A stretch of 64,000 nt of DNA from Luedemannella flava (GCF_039528515.1 NZ_BAAALT010000053.1:124001-188000); one strand, 5' to 3'; counted from the first letter of the stretch, positions 50,594 through 59,272 are shown. Numbers and translations: made by a program. Notes: a model not told the origin generated them from the letters alone.

Positions 50594-51609
50594 GCCGGCG
50601 CCGTCTCAGCGAGCAGCGGGTCGTAGAGGCGCCGGAACGAGTCCGACACCAGCCACTGGGCCGCCCCGACCGCCACCCCGGACGCGATCGTCACGTTGAC
50701 GATGAAGTGCACCGCCGTGAAGTACGCGAGGAAGGCGACCCCGCGCTGGCGGGCGACGAACCGGTACATGCCCAGGTCCGCGCCGAGCGACGCGGCCAGC
50801 GCCGCCGCCGGCACCAGCAGGGCCAACGGCCCGAACAGCAGCGCCAGCGGCAGGGAGACGACGGCCCCGAGGGCGGCCACGCTGCCGCCCGCACGTGACG
50901 ACGTCTCAAACCCGCGCGCGAACGCCTTGCGGCGCGCGTAGAGCGGCACCCGGGCCCGCGCCCGCTTGAACAGCTTGCGCAGCAACGGGACCAGCTGGTC
51001 GTCGTGGTCGTGGCGGGCGCGCACCTCCTCGGTCAGCAGCATGTCGTAGCGCTGGGTGAGGCGGTGGCCGTAGTCGACCTCCTCGGTCTGGCGCAGCTTG
51101 GTGTTGAACGGTCCGACCTCGTCGAACGCCGAGCGGCGCAGCGCGCACACCGCCGGGAACATGAACGAGATCAGCCCCACCGAGGTCACGGACCAGTAGT
51201 GGTACTGCAGGGCCCGGTACTCCTCGACCATGCTGTCGCGGATGAGTGGCACCGGGTCGTGCACGCCGCACACGGCCGCGAGTTTGGCGTCGGCCTCAAG
51301 GAGCGCCACCGACCGCGAGATCGCCTCGGGGTCGAGCGCCACGTCCGAGTCGACGAACATGAGGATCTCGCCGGAGCTCGCCGCGACGCCCAGGTTGCGG
51401 GCGCCGGCGCAGCCGGAGTTGTACGGCGTGCGCAGGACGCGCACCCCCATGCTCTCCGCGATCGCGATGGAGTCGTCGGTGCTGCCGTCGTCCACCATGA
51501 TCAGTTCGATGTTCCGGTAGGTCTGCGCCTGGATGGAGCCCAGGCACAGCCGCAGCGACGCGGCGTAGTTGTAGTTCGGCACGATGACCGACACGAGCGG
51601 TTGCGACAC
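50590..51609 (-). CDS. GT2 glycosyltransferase with membrane tail (paralogue 2)
   Basis: 339 residues: VIVPNYNYAASLRLC, LIMVDDGSTDDS, CAGARNLGVAASSG, the DXD-like VDSDVALD, then TKLRQTEEVDYGHRLTQRYD and RARHDHDDQLVPLLRKLFKRARARVPLYARR. Three membrane helices lie at about 245-320. It is closely similar in order and motifs to the next upstream gene and to the GT2 at 39266, indicating duplication. It probably acts on a polyprenyl-phosphate or lipid acceptor. Confidence 0.88.
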   Translation of the reverse strand: MSQPLVSVIVPNYNYAASLRLCLGSIQAQTYRNIELIMVDDGSTDDSIAIAESMGVRVLRTPYNSGCAGARNLGVAASSGEILMFVDSDVALDPEAISRSVALLEADAKLAAVCGVHDPVPLIRDSMVEEYRALQYHYWSVTSVGLISFMFPAVCALRRSAFDEVGPFNTKLRQTEEVDYGHRLTQRYDMLLTEEVRARHDHDDQLVPLLRKLFKRARARVPLYARRKAFARGFETSSRAGGSVAALGAVVSLPLALLFGPLALLVPAAALAASLGADLGMYRFVARQRGVAFLAYFTAVHFIVNVTIASGVAVGAAQWLVSDSFRRLYDPLLAETAPA

Positions 51610-51612
51610 GGC

Positions 51613-52623
51613 TCAGGCCCCCTGCATCGACAGGCTGTAGGTGGTGCGGAAGTCCCGCGAGAACAGGCACTGGAACAGGCCCGCCCCGACGGCCAGGCCG
51701 ACGGTGACGTTCACGACGAAGTGCACCGCGGTGTAGTAGACGAGGAACCACGGCGACACGTGCTTACGCACCTCGCGGTACATCGGGATGTCCGCGGCGA
51801 CGAACGCCGCGAACAGGGCGACCGGGACCAGGGTCCAGGCCGCGCCCAACACGAACGGCAGAACCATGGCGAGTACGGCGCCCAGCGCGGCGATGCTGCC
51901 CCACCCCCGCGACCCGTTGGTCGGGCCGCCGGAGAAGTCGGGGCGGTTGAGGAACAGCGGTACGTGCAGCCGCGCCCGGTGGAAGAACTTGTTGAGCAGC
52001 ACGCCGAACCTGTCGTCGTGGTCGTGCGCGCCGACGACCTCGTCGGTGAGCAGGATCCGGTACCGCTGGGTGAGCCGGTGGCCGTAGTCGGCGTTCTCGC
52101 TGTGCCGCAGCGCCGGGTTGAACCCGCCGACCTCGGCGAACACCGACGCCTTGATGGCGAAGATGGCCGTGAACACCGTGCTGGTGTCGCCGAGGTCGCC
52201 GATCCACCACGAGTACAGCTGCAGCGACCGGTACTCCTCGACGAGGCTGTCGCGGACGAGCGGTTTGGGCGTGTAGGTGCCGCACACCGCACCGATGTTC
52301 GGCTCGGTGAGCATGAGGCGCACCGCGTTGGTCACCGCGTCCGGGCGCAGGGCGACGTCGGAGTCCAGGAAGAACAGGATCTCCCCGGTGGCCACCTCGG
52401 CGCCCAGGTTGCGGGCCGCCGGGGCGCCGATATTCGTGCCGGTGCGGAGCACGCGCGCCCCCCGCGACCGGGCGATCTCCACAGAGTTGTCGGTGCTGTT
52501 GTCGTCGATGACGATGACTTCGATGGCGGGGTAGTCCTGGCCGTTGACGGCGGCCAGGCACAGATCCAGCGTCTTGGCGTAGTTGTAGTTGGGAATGATG
52601 ACCGACACGGTCGGCGTGTTCAT
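51613..52623 (-). CDS. GT2 glycosyltransferase with membrane tail (paralogue 3)
   Basis: 336 residues: VIIPNYNYAKTLDLC, VIVIDDNSTDNS, PAARNLGAEVATGEILFFLDSDVALRPDA, RHSENADYGHRLTQRY, GAHDHDDRFGVLLNKFFHRARLHVPLFLNR, and C-terminal helices (about 235-320). It is the tandem paralogue of the gene at 50590, with a 3-bp gap. Shared segments such as YGHRLTQRY and HDHDD suggest that the two transfer related sugars, perhaps in sequence. Confidence 0.88.
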   Translation of the reverse strand: MNTPTVSVIIPNYNYAKTLDLCLAAVNGQDYPAIEVIVIDDNSTDNSVEIARSRGARVLRTGTNIGAPAARNLGAEVATGEILFFLDSDVALRPDAVTNAVRLMLTEPNIGAVCGTYTPKPLVRDSLVEEYRSLQLYSWWIGDLGDTSTVFTAIFAIKASVFAEVGGFNPALRHSENADYGHRLTQRYRILLTDEVVGAHDHDDRFGVLLNKFFHRARLHVPLFLNRPDFSGGPTNGSRGWGSIAALGAVLAMVLPFVLGAAWTLVPVALFAAFVAADIPMYREVRKHVSPWFLVYYTAVHFVVNVTVGLAVGAGLFQCLFSRDFRTTYSLSMQGA

Positions 52624-52638
52624 GTGTCGTCGCCCTTT

Positions 52639-53574
52639 CTAGTGCGCGGCGAACAGGGTGGAGCCGATGAGCGCGGCCCACAGGGTTGAGTTGATCAACA
52701 TGGCGCGGTCGCGGAGCAGGACCCGGACGGGCTCGCCGCCGCTGGTCTCCACGACCACGACCTGCAGGTAGCGGGCCAGCCCGAAGAGCGCGAACGGCAC
52801 GGAGCCGAGCAGCGCGACCGTCGTGTACGGCGGCGGGACCGCGGTGTTGAGGTGGAACAGGAAGGCGCTGATCGCCAGCACGGCGCACAGCACGATCAGG
52901 TACTCGAGGTACTGCGAGGAGTACCCCCGCAGGGACGGCCGGTGGGCCAGGCCACCCGCGCCGACCTCGTGACGCCGCTTGCCGAGGATCATCAGCAGGC
53001 ACACCGCGAAGACCGCGATGAGCAGCCAGCTCTGCACCGGCACCTCGGCGGCCAGGTAGCCCTGGACGACCCGCAGCACGAAGCCGAGGGCCACGACGAA
53101 CACGTCCACCAGCGGCACGTGCTTGAGCCCGCGGGTGTAGGCGACGTTGAGCACCAGGTACACCCCGAGCGGCCACCAGGCGATGGCCGGCCCGCCCAGC
53201 ACCACGGCCACCAACGCGGCCGAGACCAGGGCGCCGTAGGCGTACGCCAGGGGGACCGGGACCCGGCCCGAGGCGATCGGGCGCAGCCGCTTCTTCGGGT
53301 GCACCCGGTCGCGGTGCCGGTCGGCGATGTCGTTGATGATGTACACGGCCGAGGAGGCGAGGATGAAGCCCAGCACGGCCCAGCCCACCGCGAACAGCGG
53401 GCCCGCGCGCAGTGCCGCCGGATCGAGCAGCGCGAGCGGCACGACCAGCAGATTCTTAACCCATTGGTACGGCCGGATCAGCGCGATCAGGTCCCGCACC
53501 AGCCCGACCGGGCGCGTGGGCGCCGTTATGGTGAGAGGCGGTGACGTGCTGATCGCTTCGTCGATAATGGTCAT
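52639..53574 (-). CDS. UbiA-family prenyltransferase 2, DPPR-synthase-like
   Basis: 311 residues with about nine membrane helices. The opening IRPYQWVKNLLVVPLALLD and the first motif NDIADRHRDRVHPKKRLRPIASG, followed by YTRGLKHVPLVDVFVVALGFVLRVVQG, are typical of the decaprenyl-phosphate 5-phosphoribosyltransferase branch (Rv3806c-like). That enzyme links phosphoribose to decaprenyl phosphate in arabinan-donor synthesis. In this cluster it may make a polyprenyl-phospho-pentose, with the epimerase and GT2 genes on either side. It differs from the UbiA at 37007. Confidence 0.85.
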   Translation of the reverse strand: MTIIDEAISTSPPLTITAPTRPVGLVRDLIALIRPYQWVKNLLVVPLALLDPAALRAGPLFAVGWAVLGFILASSAVYIINDIADRHRDRVHPKKRLRPIASGRVPVPLAYAYGALVSAALVAVVLGGPAIAWWPLGVYLVLNVAYTRGLKHVPLVDVFVVALGFVLRVVQGYLAAEVPVQSWLLIAVFAVCLLMILGKRRHEVGAGGLAHRPSLRGYSSQYLEYLIVLCAVLAISAFLFHLNTAVPPPYTTVALLGSVPFALFGLARYLQVVVVETSGGEPVRVLLRDRAMLINSTLWAALIGSTLFAAH

Positions 53575-53597
53575 GGCTGTACCTCCAATAAGGACGG

Positions 53598-54635
53598 TTA
53601 GAAGACCGCCTTGGCGAGGGAGAGCGCGCCCTGACGCCAGGGCTCACGACTGGTGCGGCCAGTCGAGGACTTGCTGGTGGCGGTCCGGTTGCACCGCCAC
53701 CAGTCGTACGTGCGCAGGATGGCGTCGCGGTTGGACAGCTTCGGCGCGAAGCCGAGCACCTCCCGGGCCTTGTCGATGCTCACGTACGAGTCGGCCATCA
53801 GCTTGTGCAGCAGGCGGCCGTACACGGGGGACAACTTGGTGCGTTCCAGCAGCCGCAGCGTGGCCAGGGCGGGCTTCGCGGGCACCGAGATGACCCGCTT
53901 GCCGTGCCCGGCCGCGTCGAGCACGGCCTGGAAGTCCTGCCGGATCGTGCCGAACTCGGCCGCCGCCAGGTTGAACGTGTCGTTCGCGATGTCCGCCGGC
54001 GCGTCCAGGGCGGTCCGCACGGCGTCGACGAGGTCGTCGATGGCGAACATCTGGATCCTCACGTCGCCCTTGCCGAGGACGGGGAAGTTGTGGCCCTCCT
54101 CGGCCCACTCGAAGAGCATCGCGAACAGGCCCATCCGGCCCGGCCCGAGGAACGTCTTGGGCCGCAGCATCGGCACGCACAGGCCGTACCGGCGGAACTC
54201 CTCGCCGACCTCCTCGGCGCGGGCCTTCGCCCGGCTGTAGGGGTCGACGGGGGAGCGGGGGTAGTCCTCCGTGGTCGGGACCACGTCGGGCAGGCCGTAC
54301 ACGGCGGTGGACGAGATGTGCACGACGCGGGGGGTGTGGGCGAGCAGGGCCGCGTCGAGCACGTTGCGGGTGCCGCCGACGATGATCGAGTCGATCTCGG
54401 CGGCGCTGTAGGTGGGCAGCGCCGCGGCCGTGTGGACGACGGCGTCCACCCCGGCGACGGCCGACTGGACGGCGGCCCGGTCGCGCACGTCGCCGATCTT
54501 GTAGTCGACGCCGGGCACGGGCTCGAGCGGCTCGCGCAGGTCGACGCTGCGCACGTGGAGACCGGAGTCGGCCAGCGAGCGCACGACGGCGCCGCCGAGC
54601 ATCCCGGAACCACCGGTGACAAGGACGGACTTCAC
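53598..54635 (-). CDS. NAD-dependent epimerase/dehydratase (extended SDR)
   Basis: 345 residues from GTG 54635, overlapping the aminotransferase stop by GTGA. Rossmann motif VTGGSGMLGGAVV, then VVHTAAALPTYSA, catalytic Ser-Tyr-Lys in HISSTAVYG and YSRAKARAE, and FAIDDLVDAVRTAL. This is the pattern of sugar-nucleotide or 3-beta-HSD/epimerase-type extended SDRs. It probably modifies a sugar or a polyprenyl-linked intermediate. It lies between the aminotransferase and the DPPR-synthase-like gene, consistent with an amino-sugar pathway. Confidence 0.85.
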   Translation of the reverse strand: MKSVLVTGGSGMLGGAVVRSLADSGLHVRSVDLREPLEPVPGVDYKIGDVRDRAAVQSAVAGVDAVVHTAAALPTYSAAEIDSIIVGGTRNVLDAALLAHTPRVVHISSTAVYGLPDVVPTTEDYPRSPVDPYSRAKARAEEVGEEFRRYGLCVPMLRPKTFLGPGRMGLFAMLFEWAEEGHNFPVLGKGDVRIQMFAIDDLVDAVRTALDAPADIANDTFNLAAAEFGTIRQDFQAVLDAAGHGKRVISVPAKPALATLRLLERTKLSPVYGRLLHKLMADSYVSIDKAREVLGFAPKLSNRDAILRTYDWWRCNRTATSKSSTGRTSREPWRQGALSLAKAVF

Positions 54636-56059
54636 CACAGTGACGACACCTTCTCTCGAACGAAACGGGTGACGAGGCGGGGCAGGCCGACGGCCAGGGT
54701 GGCGTCGAGCGCGTCGAGGAACCGCTCGACGTCGGCCGGGTCGGTGACCAACGGCGGACCCACCACCAGCGGGTTCTTGCCGTTGAGCGTGTAGTAGGCG
54801 TAGATGTCGTGCCGGCGGTAGAGGTCGTCGATCACCGCGCAGGTCACGAGCTTCGTGCCGAACTGGGGGTCGCGGGCGATGCCGCCGGGGGCGAGCTTGC
54901 CGATCAGGTCCAGGACCTTGTTCGGGCGCAGGAACACGCCCCACAGGGCGCCGGCGCCCCGCACCTCGACGACCTCGTCCTCGTGCTCCTTGGCGATGCG
55001 GGCCAGGCCCGGGCCGAGGATCCGCTCGATCGCGCGGGCGCGCGCGGGGAAGTCCTCCTCGACCGCGACGTTGATCGCCTCGATCGCGGTGGCGCACTCC
55101 TCGCCGAAGCCGTAGTACGTCGTGGAGGTCGACTGCAGCAGGGCGTCCTTCATGCTGTCGTACGCCTTGCGGAAGATCGGCTCCCGCGCCACGTACGCCG
55201 AGATGGACGACTTGCCGCCGCCGAACGACTTCGACGTCGTCACCACGTCCGGGATCAGGCCCGGGTAGCGCATGAAGTAGAACATCGTCCCGGTCTTGCC
55301 CCAGCCGGTGTAGATCTCGTCGAACACCAGCACGATGTCCTCGGCCGTGCACAGCTCGCGCAGCCCGCGCAGGAACTCCTCCGAGCAGTGCCGCATCGTC
55401 GAGGCACTGAACGGCTCGATGAACAGCGCGTACACGTCGCTGCTGCCGTCGTCCCGGCGGTGCTCGGCGATCAGCTGCCTGACCGCCTCGAGGTCGCCGT
55501 ACGGGAAGACGACCACGCCGGGGATGCCGGGGAACGCGAAGTGGTTCTGCGAGCTGCCCGTCAGGCTGCCCGAACCGAGCAGCTTGCCGTGGAAGCTGAT
55601 GTCGGCCCGCAGGATCGTGTTCCGCTTGCCGCCGTGGTACTTGTACGCCAGCTTGACCGCGCCCTCCACCGCCTCCGCACCGGAGTTGGGCAGGAACGAC
55701 ATGTTCAGGTCACCCGGCAGGACGGCCGCGAGGTTGTGACCGAGCGCCCCGACGTACGGCGAGAAGTAGGTCTTGTGCACCTCCATGCGACCCTGCCGGG
55801 CGAAGCGCTCCCGCGCGGCGATGATCCGCGGGTGGTTGTGGCCGTGGTTGAGCACGCCCACCCCGCCCGTGAAGTCGAGGATGCGCCGGCCGTCGCGGGT
55901 GGTGATGACCGCGCCCTCGGCGTGGTCGACCAGCTCCTGGCCGAAGCCGAACGAGGTCATGAGCTTGACCTGGCTGGCGTTGACGTGGTCGCGGTACAGC
56001 TGGTGCACCTGCTTGACCGACAACTGCTCGCAGTCGTCGAGGCTGATCAGGTTGGTCAT
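54632..56059 (-). CDS. Class III PLP-dependent aminotransferase
   Basis: 475 residues: FTGGVGVLNHGHNHPRI, PNSGAEAVEGAVKLAYKYHG, SFHGKLLGSGSLTGSS, Asp in VLVFDEIYTGWGKTG (D247) and PLP-lysine K277 in TTSKSFGGGKSS. This is the ornithine/acetylornithine/4-aminobutyrate class. It lacks the sugar aminotransferase (DegT) signature, so the amino group is more likely placed on an aliphatic aldehyde or keto compound. It follows the SARP gene by 16 bp and so appears to be in its operon. Confidence 0.88.
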   Translation of the reverse strand: MTNLISLDDCEQLSVKQVHQLYRDHVNASQVKLMTSFGFGQELVDHAEGAVITTRDGRRILDFTGGVGVLNHGHNHPRIIAARERFARQGRMEVHKTYFSPYVGALGHNLAAVLPGDLNMSFLPNSGAEAVEGAVKLAYKYHGGKRNTILRADISFHGKLLGSGSLTGSSQNHFAFPGIPGVVVFPYGDLEAVRQLIAEHRRDDGSSDVYALFIEPFSASTMRHCSEEFLRGLRELCTAEDIVLVFDEIYTGWGKTGTMFYFMRYPGLIPDVVTTSKSFGGGKSSISAYVAREPIFRKAYDSMKDALLQSTSTTYYGFGEECATAIEAINVAVEEDFPARARAIERILGPGLARIAKEHEDEVVEVRGAGALWGVFLRPNKVLDLIGKLAPGGIARDPQFGTKLVTCAVIDDLYRRHDIYAYYTLNGKNPLVVGPPLVTDPADVERFLDALDATLAVGLPRLVTRFVREKVSSLW

Positions 56060-56075
56060 CGTGGTCTCCCTTCAG

Positions 56076-56753
56076 TCAGGCCTGGATCAGTTCCGCGTTG
56101 GCCCGCGCCGCCACGTCGGTCCACCGGCGGGCCTGTCCCCGTAGGCCCAGCCGGTGGTGCGCGGCGACGATCAGCTCGTACGCGTCGAAGTCGTAGGGGT
56201 CGATGAGGCTGGCGCGGCGGGCCCACTGGATGACCGTCCAGTCGTCGCCGGCGTCGAGCGCGGCCCGGCACAGTTCGTGCGCGCCCCGCAGGGCCTGGGT
56301 GTGCAGCCACTCGCGCTGGTCGAGCAACCAGAGGCTGTCCTCGTCGGGCAGCAGCGGCCCGGCGTAGTGCGCCATCGCGGTCGTCAGGTGTGCGACGACC
56401 GCGTCGCGGTCACCGACGCGGGCGGCCTCCGTGCCCGCCCGCATCGAGGACTCGAACCGCGCGAGGTCGGTGGTGACCCGCTCGCCGTTGAGCTGGTAAC
56501 CACGTTCGGTGGTGACGATCGAGGCGTCGCCCAGGACACGGCGCACGGCGTGCACCGCGACCTTGACGGAGGTGGCGCCCACCCGCGGCCAGAGCGCGTC
56601 GCCGAGCTCCTCGCGCGAGACCACCCGGTCGCGGTGCAACAGCAGGTACTGGAACAGGGCACGTGCCCGACCAGCCCCCCAGGCCGTCACCGGCTGACCG
56701 GCCACGGTCAACCGGAAGCCGCCGAGCACCTGTGCGACCGCCTCGCCCGACAT
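56076..56753 (-). CDS. SARP-type regulator (wHTH + BTAD)
   Basis: 225 residues from ATG 56753 with AGGAGG upstream. N-terminal OmpR-like wHTH: FRLTVAGQPVTAWGAGRARALFQYLLLHRDRVVSREELGDALWPRVGATSVKVAVHAVRRVLG. Then a BTAD region (LLPDEDSLWLLDQREWLHTQALRGAHELCRAALDAGDDWTVIQWARRASLIDPYDFDAYELIVAAH). SARPs activate secondary-metabolite operons by binding direct repeats. It is the first gene of the seven-gene right arm, and the shared 36-bp element lies about 120 bp upstream. Confidence 0.88.
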   Translation of the reverse strand: MSGEAVAQVLGGFRLTVAGQPVTAWGAGRARALFQYLLLHRDRVVSREELGDALWPRVGATSVKVAVHAVRRVLGDASIVTTERGYQLNGERVTTDLARFESSMRAGTEAARVGDRDAVVAHLTTAMAHYAGPLLPDEDSLWLLDQREWLHTQALRGAHELCRAALDAGDDWTVIQWARRASLIDPYDFDAYELIVAAHHRLGLRGQARRWTDVAARANAELIQA

Positions 56754-56870
56754 GGGTCCTCCTGTGTGCCGGTGCCGGACCGGGTGTCCGGCGGTGTTGG
56801 CACGACCGTATGAACGGGCAGGTGCGCGTCGACAGGTAGCGATGCCTGGCGGGGGGCAAGTGTGGACCGA

Positions 56871-56906
56871 GGGCGTAGGTCCAACTACGACGTCGGTAGT
56901 ACGACC
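56871..56906. promoter_or_regulatory. Shared 36-bp regulatory element, copy 2
   Basis: Read on the minus strand it begins GGTCGTACTACC, has the core ACGTCGTAGT and ends GGACCTACGCCC. It matches copy 1 (38127-38162) at 30 of 36 positions. It lies between the SARP operon and the divergent histidine kinase, about 120 and 100 bp from their starts. Confidence 0.7.
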
Positions 56907-57006
56907 GGGTGCTGTGCGTGATGGCCCGATCGCAGATAGAGTTACTTCACTTTCGGCGACGGGGGCTGTGCCGGCCTCCGCCCGTAGGGCACCAGGGGGA
57001 GTGTTC

Positions 57007-58077
57007 GTGACCATCGGTGTGCCGGCGCCCGGCGTGGAGTTCTCCGCCGAGCGCGCCGAGATCATGGACGCCTACCTGGCCGCGCTCCGGCTGGACAACA
57101 GCGTGCTGACCGCGTCCGGCGTGGTCGAGGAGCTCATCGCGCAGGTCAACTCGGTCCTCGACGACGTGGTGGGCCGCATCCTCGCGGCCGAGGGTCCCGA
57201 CTCCATGGAACCCGCGGGCACGTCGCGCCTGCTGGCGTTCGACATCGGTACGAGCCGGGCGCAGCGCGGCATCCACCCCGTGGAGTCCCTGCGCGCCGCC
57301 ACCACGCTGTTCGAGACGACCCTGCCGGTGCTGATCCGCCGGTTCGCGCCGAACGACGGCCTCGGGGCCATGCGGATCAGCCGCATCCTCCACGAGTCGA
57401 TCATGGATCGGGTCGCGCTCGCGTCCCTGTCGTACGTGAAGCTGCTGCTGGACAAGCTGCAGGCCTCGCGCCGCGAGGAGCGCGTGCGCATCGCCCGGGA
57501 GCTGCACGACCGCGTCCTGCACAGCATGGGCCTCACGCTGCAGCAACTCGATCTCTACCGGCACGCCGCGCTGAACGGGCAGCCCAACCTCGCGAAGATC
57601 GACGCGGCGATCGGGTCGCTGGCCGAGGCGGTGCGCTCCGTCCAGCAGCTCACCGCCGAGCTGCGTCGCTCGATCGGCAACGGGGGCCTGGAGCCCGCCC
57701 TGCGCGCGTACATGCGGGAGAACGTGCCCGACCGGATCACCGTCACGCTCACGGTGCGCGGCGACTGCAAGGGCCTGCCCGCCGACATCGCCGAGGAGCT
57801 GTACCTGATCGTCCGCGAGGCCGCCCGCAACGCGGTCAAGCACGCCGACCCGACCAACCTGGTCCTGCGCGTCGACGTCGACAACGCCGTGGTCAACGCC
57901 ACCGTCACCGACGACGGGGCGGGCTTCGACCCGACCGACCGGGACCGCTTCGGCGGCGGCCTGCCGTCCATGCAGGAGCGCGCCCAGCTGCTCAACGGCC
58001 GCATCACGATGACCAGCCAGGTCGGCTCCGGCACCACCGTCGAGGTCAGCGTGCCGCTGCCCGACTCGTTCCGCTGA
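57007..58077 (+). CDS. NarL-type (HisKA_3) sensor histidine kinase, soluble
   Basis: 356 residues from GTG 57007, with GGGGGA about 7 bp upstream. There are no membrane helices. The N-terminal 150 residues form a helical sensor region without a recognised domain. The HisKA_3 box has H167 in RIARELHDRVLHSMG, and the HATPase has EAARNAVKHA, DDGAGFD and GGLPSMQERA. Kinases of this kind signal to LuxR-type regulators such as the one at 36212, which lies near copy 1 of the promoter element. It is divergent from the SARP operon. Confidence 0.88.
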   Translation: MTIGVPAPGVEFSAERAEIMDAYLAALRLDNSVLTASGVVEELIAQVNSVLDDVVGRILAAEGPDSMEPAGTSRLLAFDIGTSRAQRGIHPVESLRAATTLFETTLPVLIRRFAPNDGLGAMRISRILHESIMDRVALASLSYVKLLLDKLQASRREERVRIARELHDRVLHSMGLTLQQLDLYRHAALNGQPNLAKIDAAIGSLAEAVRSVQQLTAELRRSIGNGGLEPALRAYMRENVPDRITVTLTVRGDCKGLPADIAEELYLIVREAARNAVKHADPTNLVLRVDVDNAVVNATVTDDGAGFDPTDRDRFGGGLPSMQERAQLLNGRITMTSQVGSGTTVEVSVPLPDSFR

Positions 58078-58171
58078 TATGGGTACATGACCGGCGCGTA
58101 ACCGGTGGGGAATAGCGTGATTGCTCCGCCCACCCAGGGGCGGTGCACATCCGTCCCCAGAGGTACCCGCC

Positions 58172-59272
58172 ATGTCTGGACACCCCGGAGAGCAGTACTA
58201 CTCCGTCGTCGTCAATGACGACGGAGACCACGGCCGCTGGCCGGTCGGCCGCAAGCCGCCGACAGGCTGGCGGTTCGACTCCTTCCACGGCACGGCCGGC
58301 GCGTGCGAGCGGCACGTCACCGCGCTCGCCGCGGTCCGCTACGCCCCGGCTCGCGGGGCCGGCGCCGCCCGCGACGCGGACGACCGGTTCGCCGCCGTGG
58401 CCGAGCGTCACCCCGACGCCACCGCCATCCGCGAGGGTGCCGCCCACCTGTCCTACGGGGAGTTGCGCGCCTGGGTCGACGGTCTCGCCGAGGCGCTGCG
58501 CGCGGCCGGGCTGCGGGTCGGCGACGGAGTCGTCGTCCACGCGTCCGGGCGGGCCGAGGCCGTCGCGGGCCTGCTGGCCGCACTGCGGGCCGGGGGAGTG
58601 GCCGCGCCCGCGCGCTCCGACGAGGCCGCGTACGTGCTGGAAGCCGCTTCGGGTCTCGTCCGGCCACCTGCCGTTTCCGCCTCGATCGCGCCCGGCAGTG
58701 GGGTCATCGTCGCCGCGGGCGACGACGCCGGCGTCCTGCTCACCCAGCGGAACCTCGTGCGTCTCACCCAGCTGCCGCCCCTGTCCGCCGTGCCTGCGTC
58801 CCGACGGTCCGACGACGCGTTGTCGCTTGCGGGAGCGGTGCGCGCGCTGCTGACGGGCGACGCGCTCCAGCCGGTCGTCGCCACAACCGAGGACCCGCCG
58901 GACGGTGTGACCGGCTGGCAGGACCGCGGCGCGCTGTGGGCGCGGGCCGCCACGCCCGACGACGACCAGACGCTCGACCTGGTCGGCTTCCCCGAGGCCG
59001 GTGTGCTGACGTTCAAGGTCGACAAAACCGGTGGTCACCCTCTGCCCGGAGCGACGCTCTACGCTCTGGACGAAAACCTTGATCCGGTACGACCGGGAGA
59101 GGCGGGTCGGCTGCACGTCGGCGGCCCGGCCGTCGCGGCCGGCTACCCCGACCGGCCCGACCTGACCGTCCGCCGGTTCCTGCCTGACCCGTTCGCCGGC
59201 GACGGCCGCCGCATGTTCCGCACCCCCCTGACGGTCCGCCAACTCCCCGACGGCGCCTGGCAACCGGTCTGA
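58172..59272 (+). CDS. MbtH-like domain fused to a reduced adenylation domain
   Basis: 366 residues from ATG 58172. Residues 1-60 match MbtH: YYSVVVNDDGDHGRWPVGRKPPTGWRFDSFHGTAGACERHV, with the conserved Asn, WP, GW and Cys. Residues 70-366 are adenylation-like but shortened: A1/A2-like LSYGELRAWVDGLAEALRAAGL and AGLLAALRAGG, then a gap where the SGTTGxPKG loop should be (only DDAGVLLTQRNLV remains), and the A6-like GEAGRLHVGGPAVAAGYPDRPDLT. The Lys-bearing C-terminal subdomain is absent. It cannot be a normal adenylating enzyme. No NRPS gene is adjacent. Confidence 0.75.
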   Translation: MSGHPGEQYYSVVVNDDGDHGRWPVGRKPPTGWRFDSFHGTAGACERHVTALAAVRYAPARGAGAARDADDRFAAVAERHPDATAIREGAAHLSYGELRAWVDGLAEALRAAGLRVGDGVVVHASGRAEAVAGLLAALRAGGVAAPARSDEAAYVLEAASGLVRPPAVSASIAPGSGVIVAAGDDAGVLLTQRNLVRLTQLPPLSAVPASRRSDDALSLAGAVRALLTGDALQPVVATTEDPPDGVTGWQDRGALWARAATPDDDQTLDLVGFPEAGVLTFKVDKTGGHPLPGATLYALDENLDPVRPGEAGRLHVGGPAVAAGYPDRPDLTVRRFLPDPFAGDGRRMFRTPLTVRQLPDGAWQPV

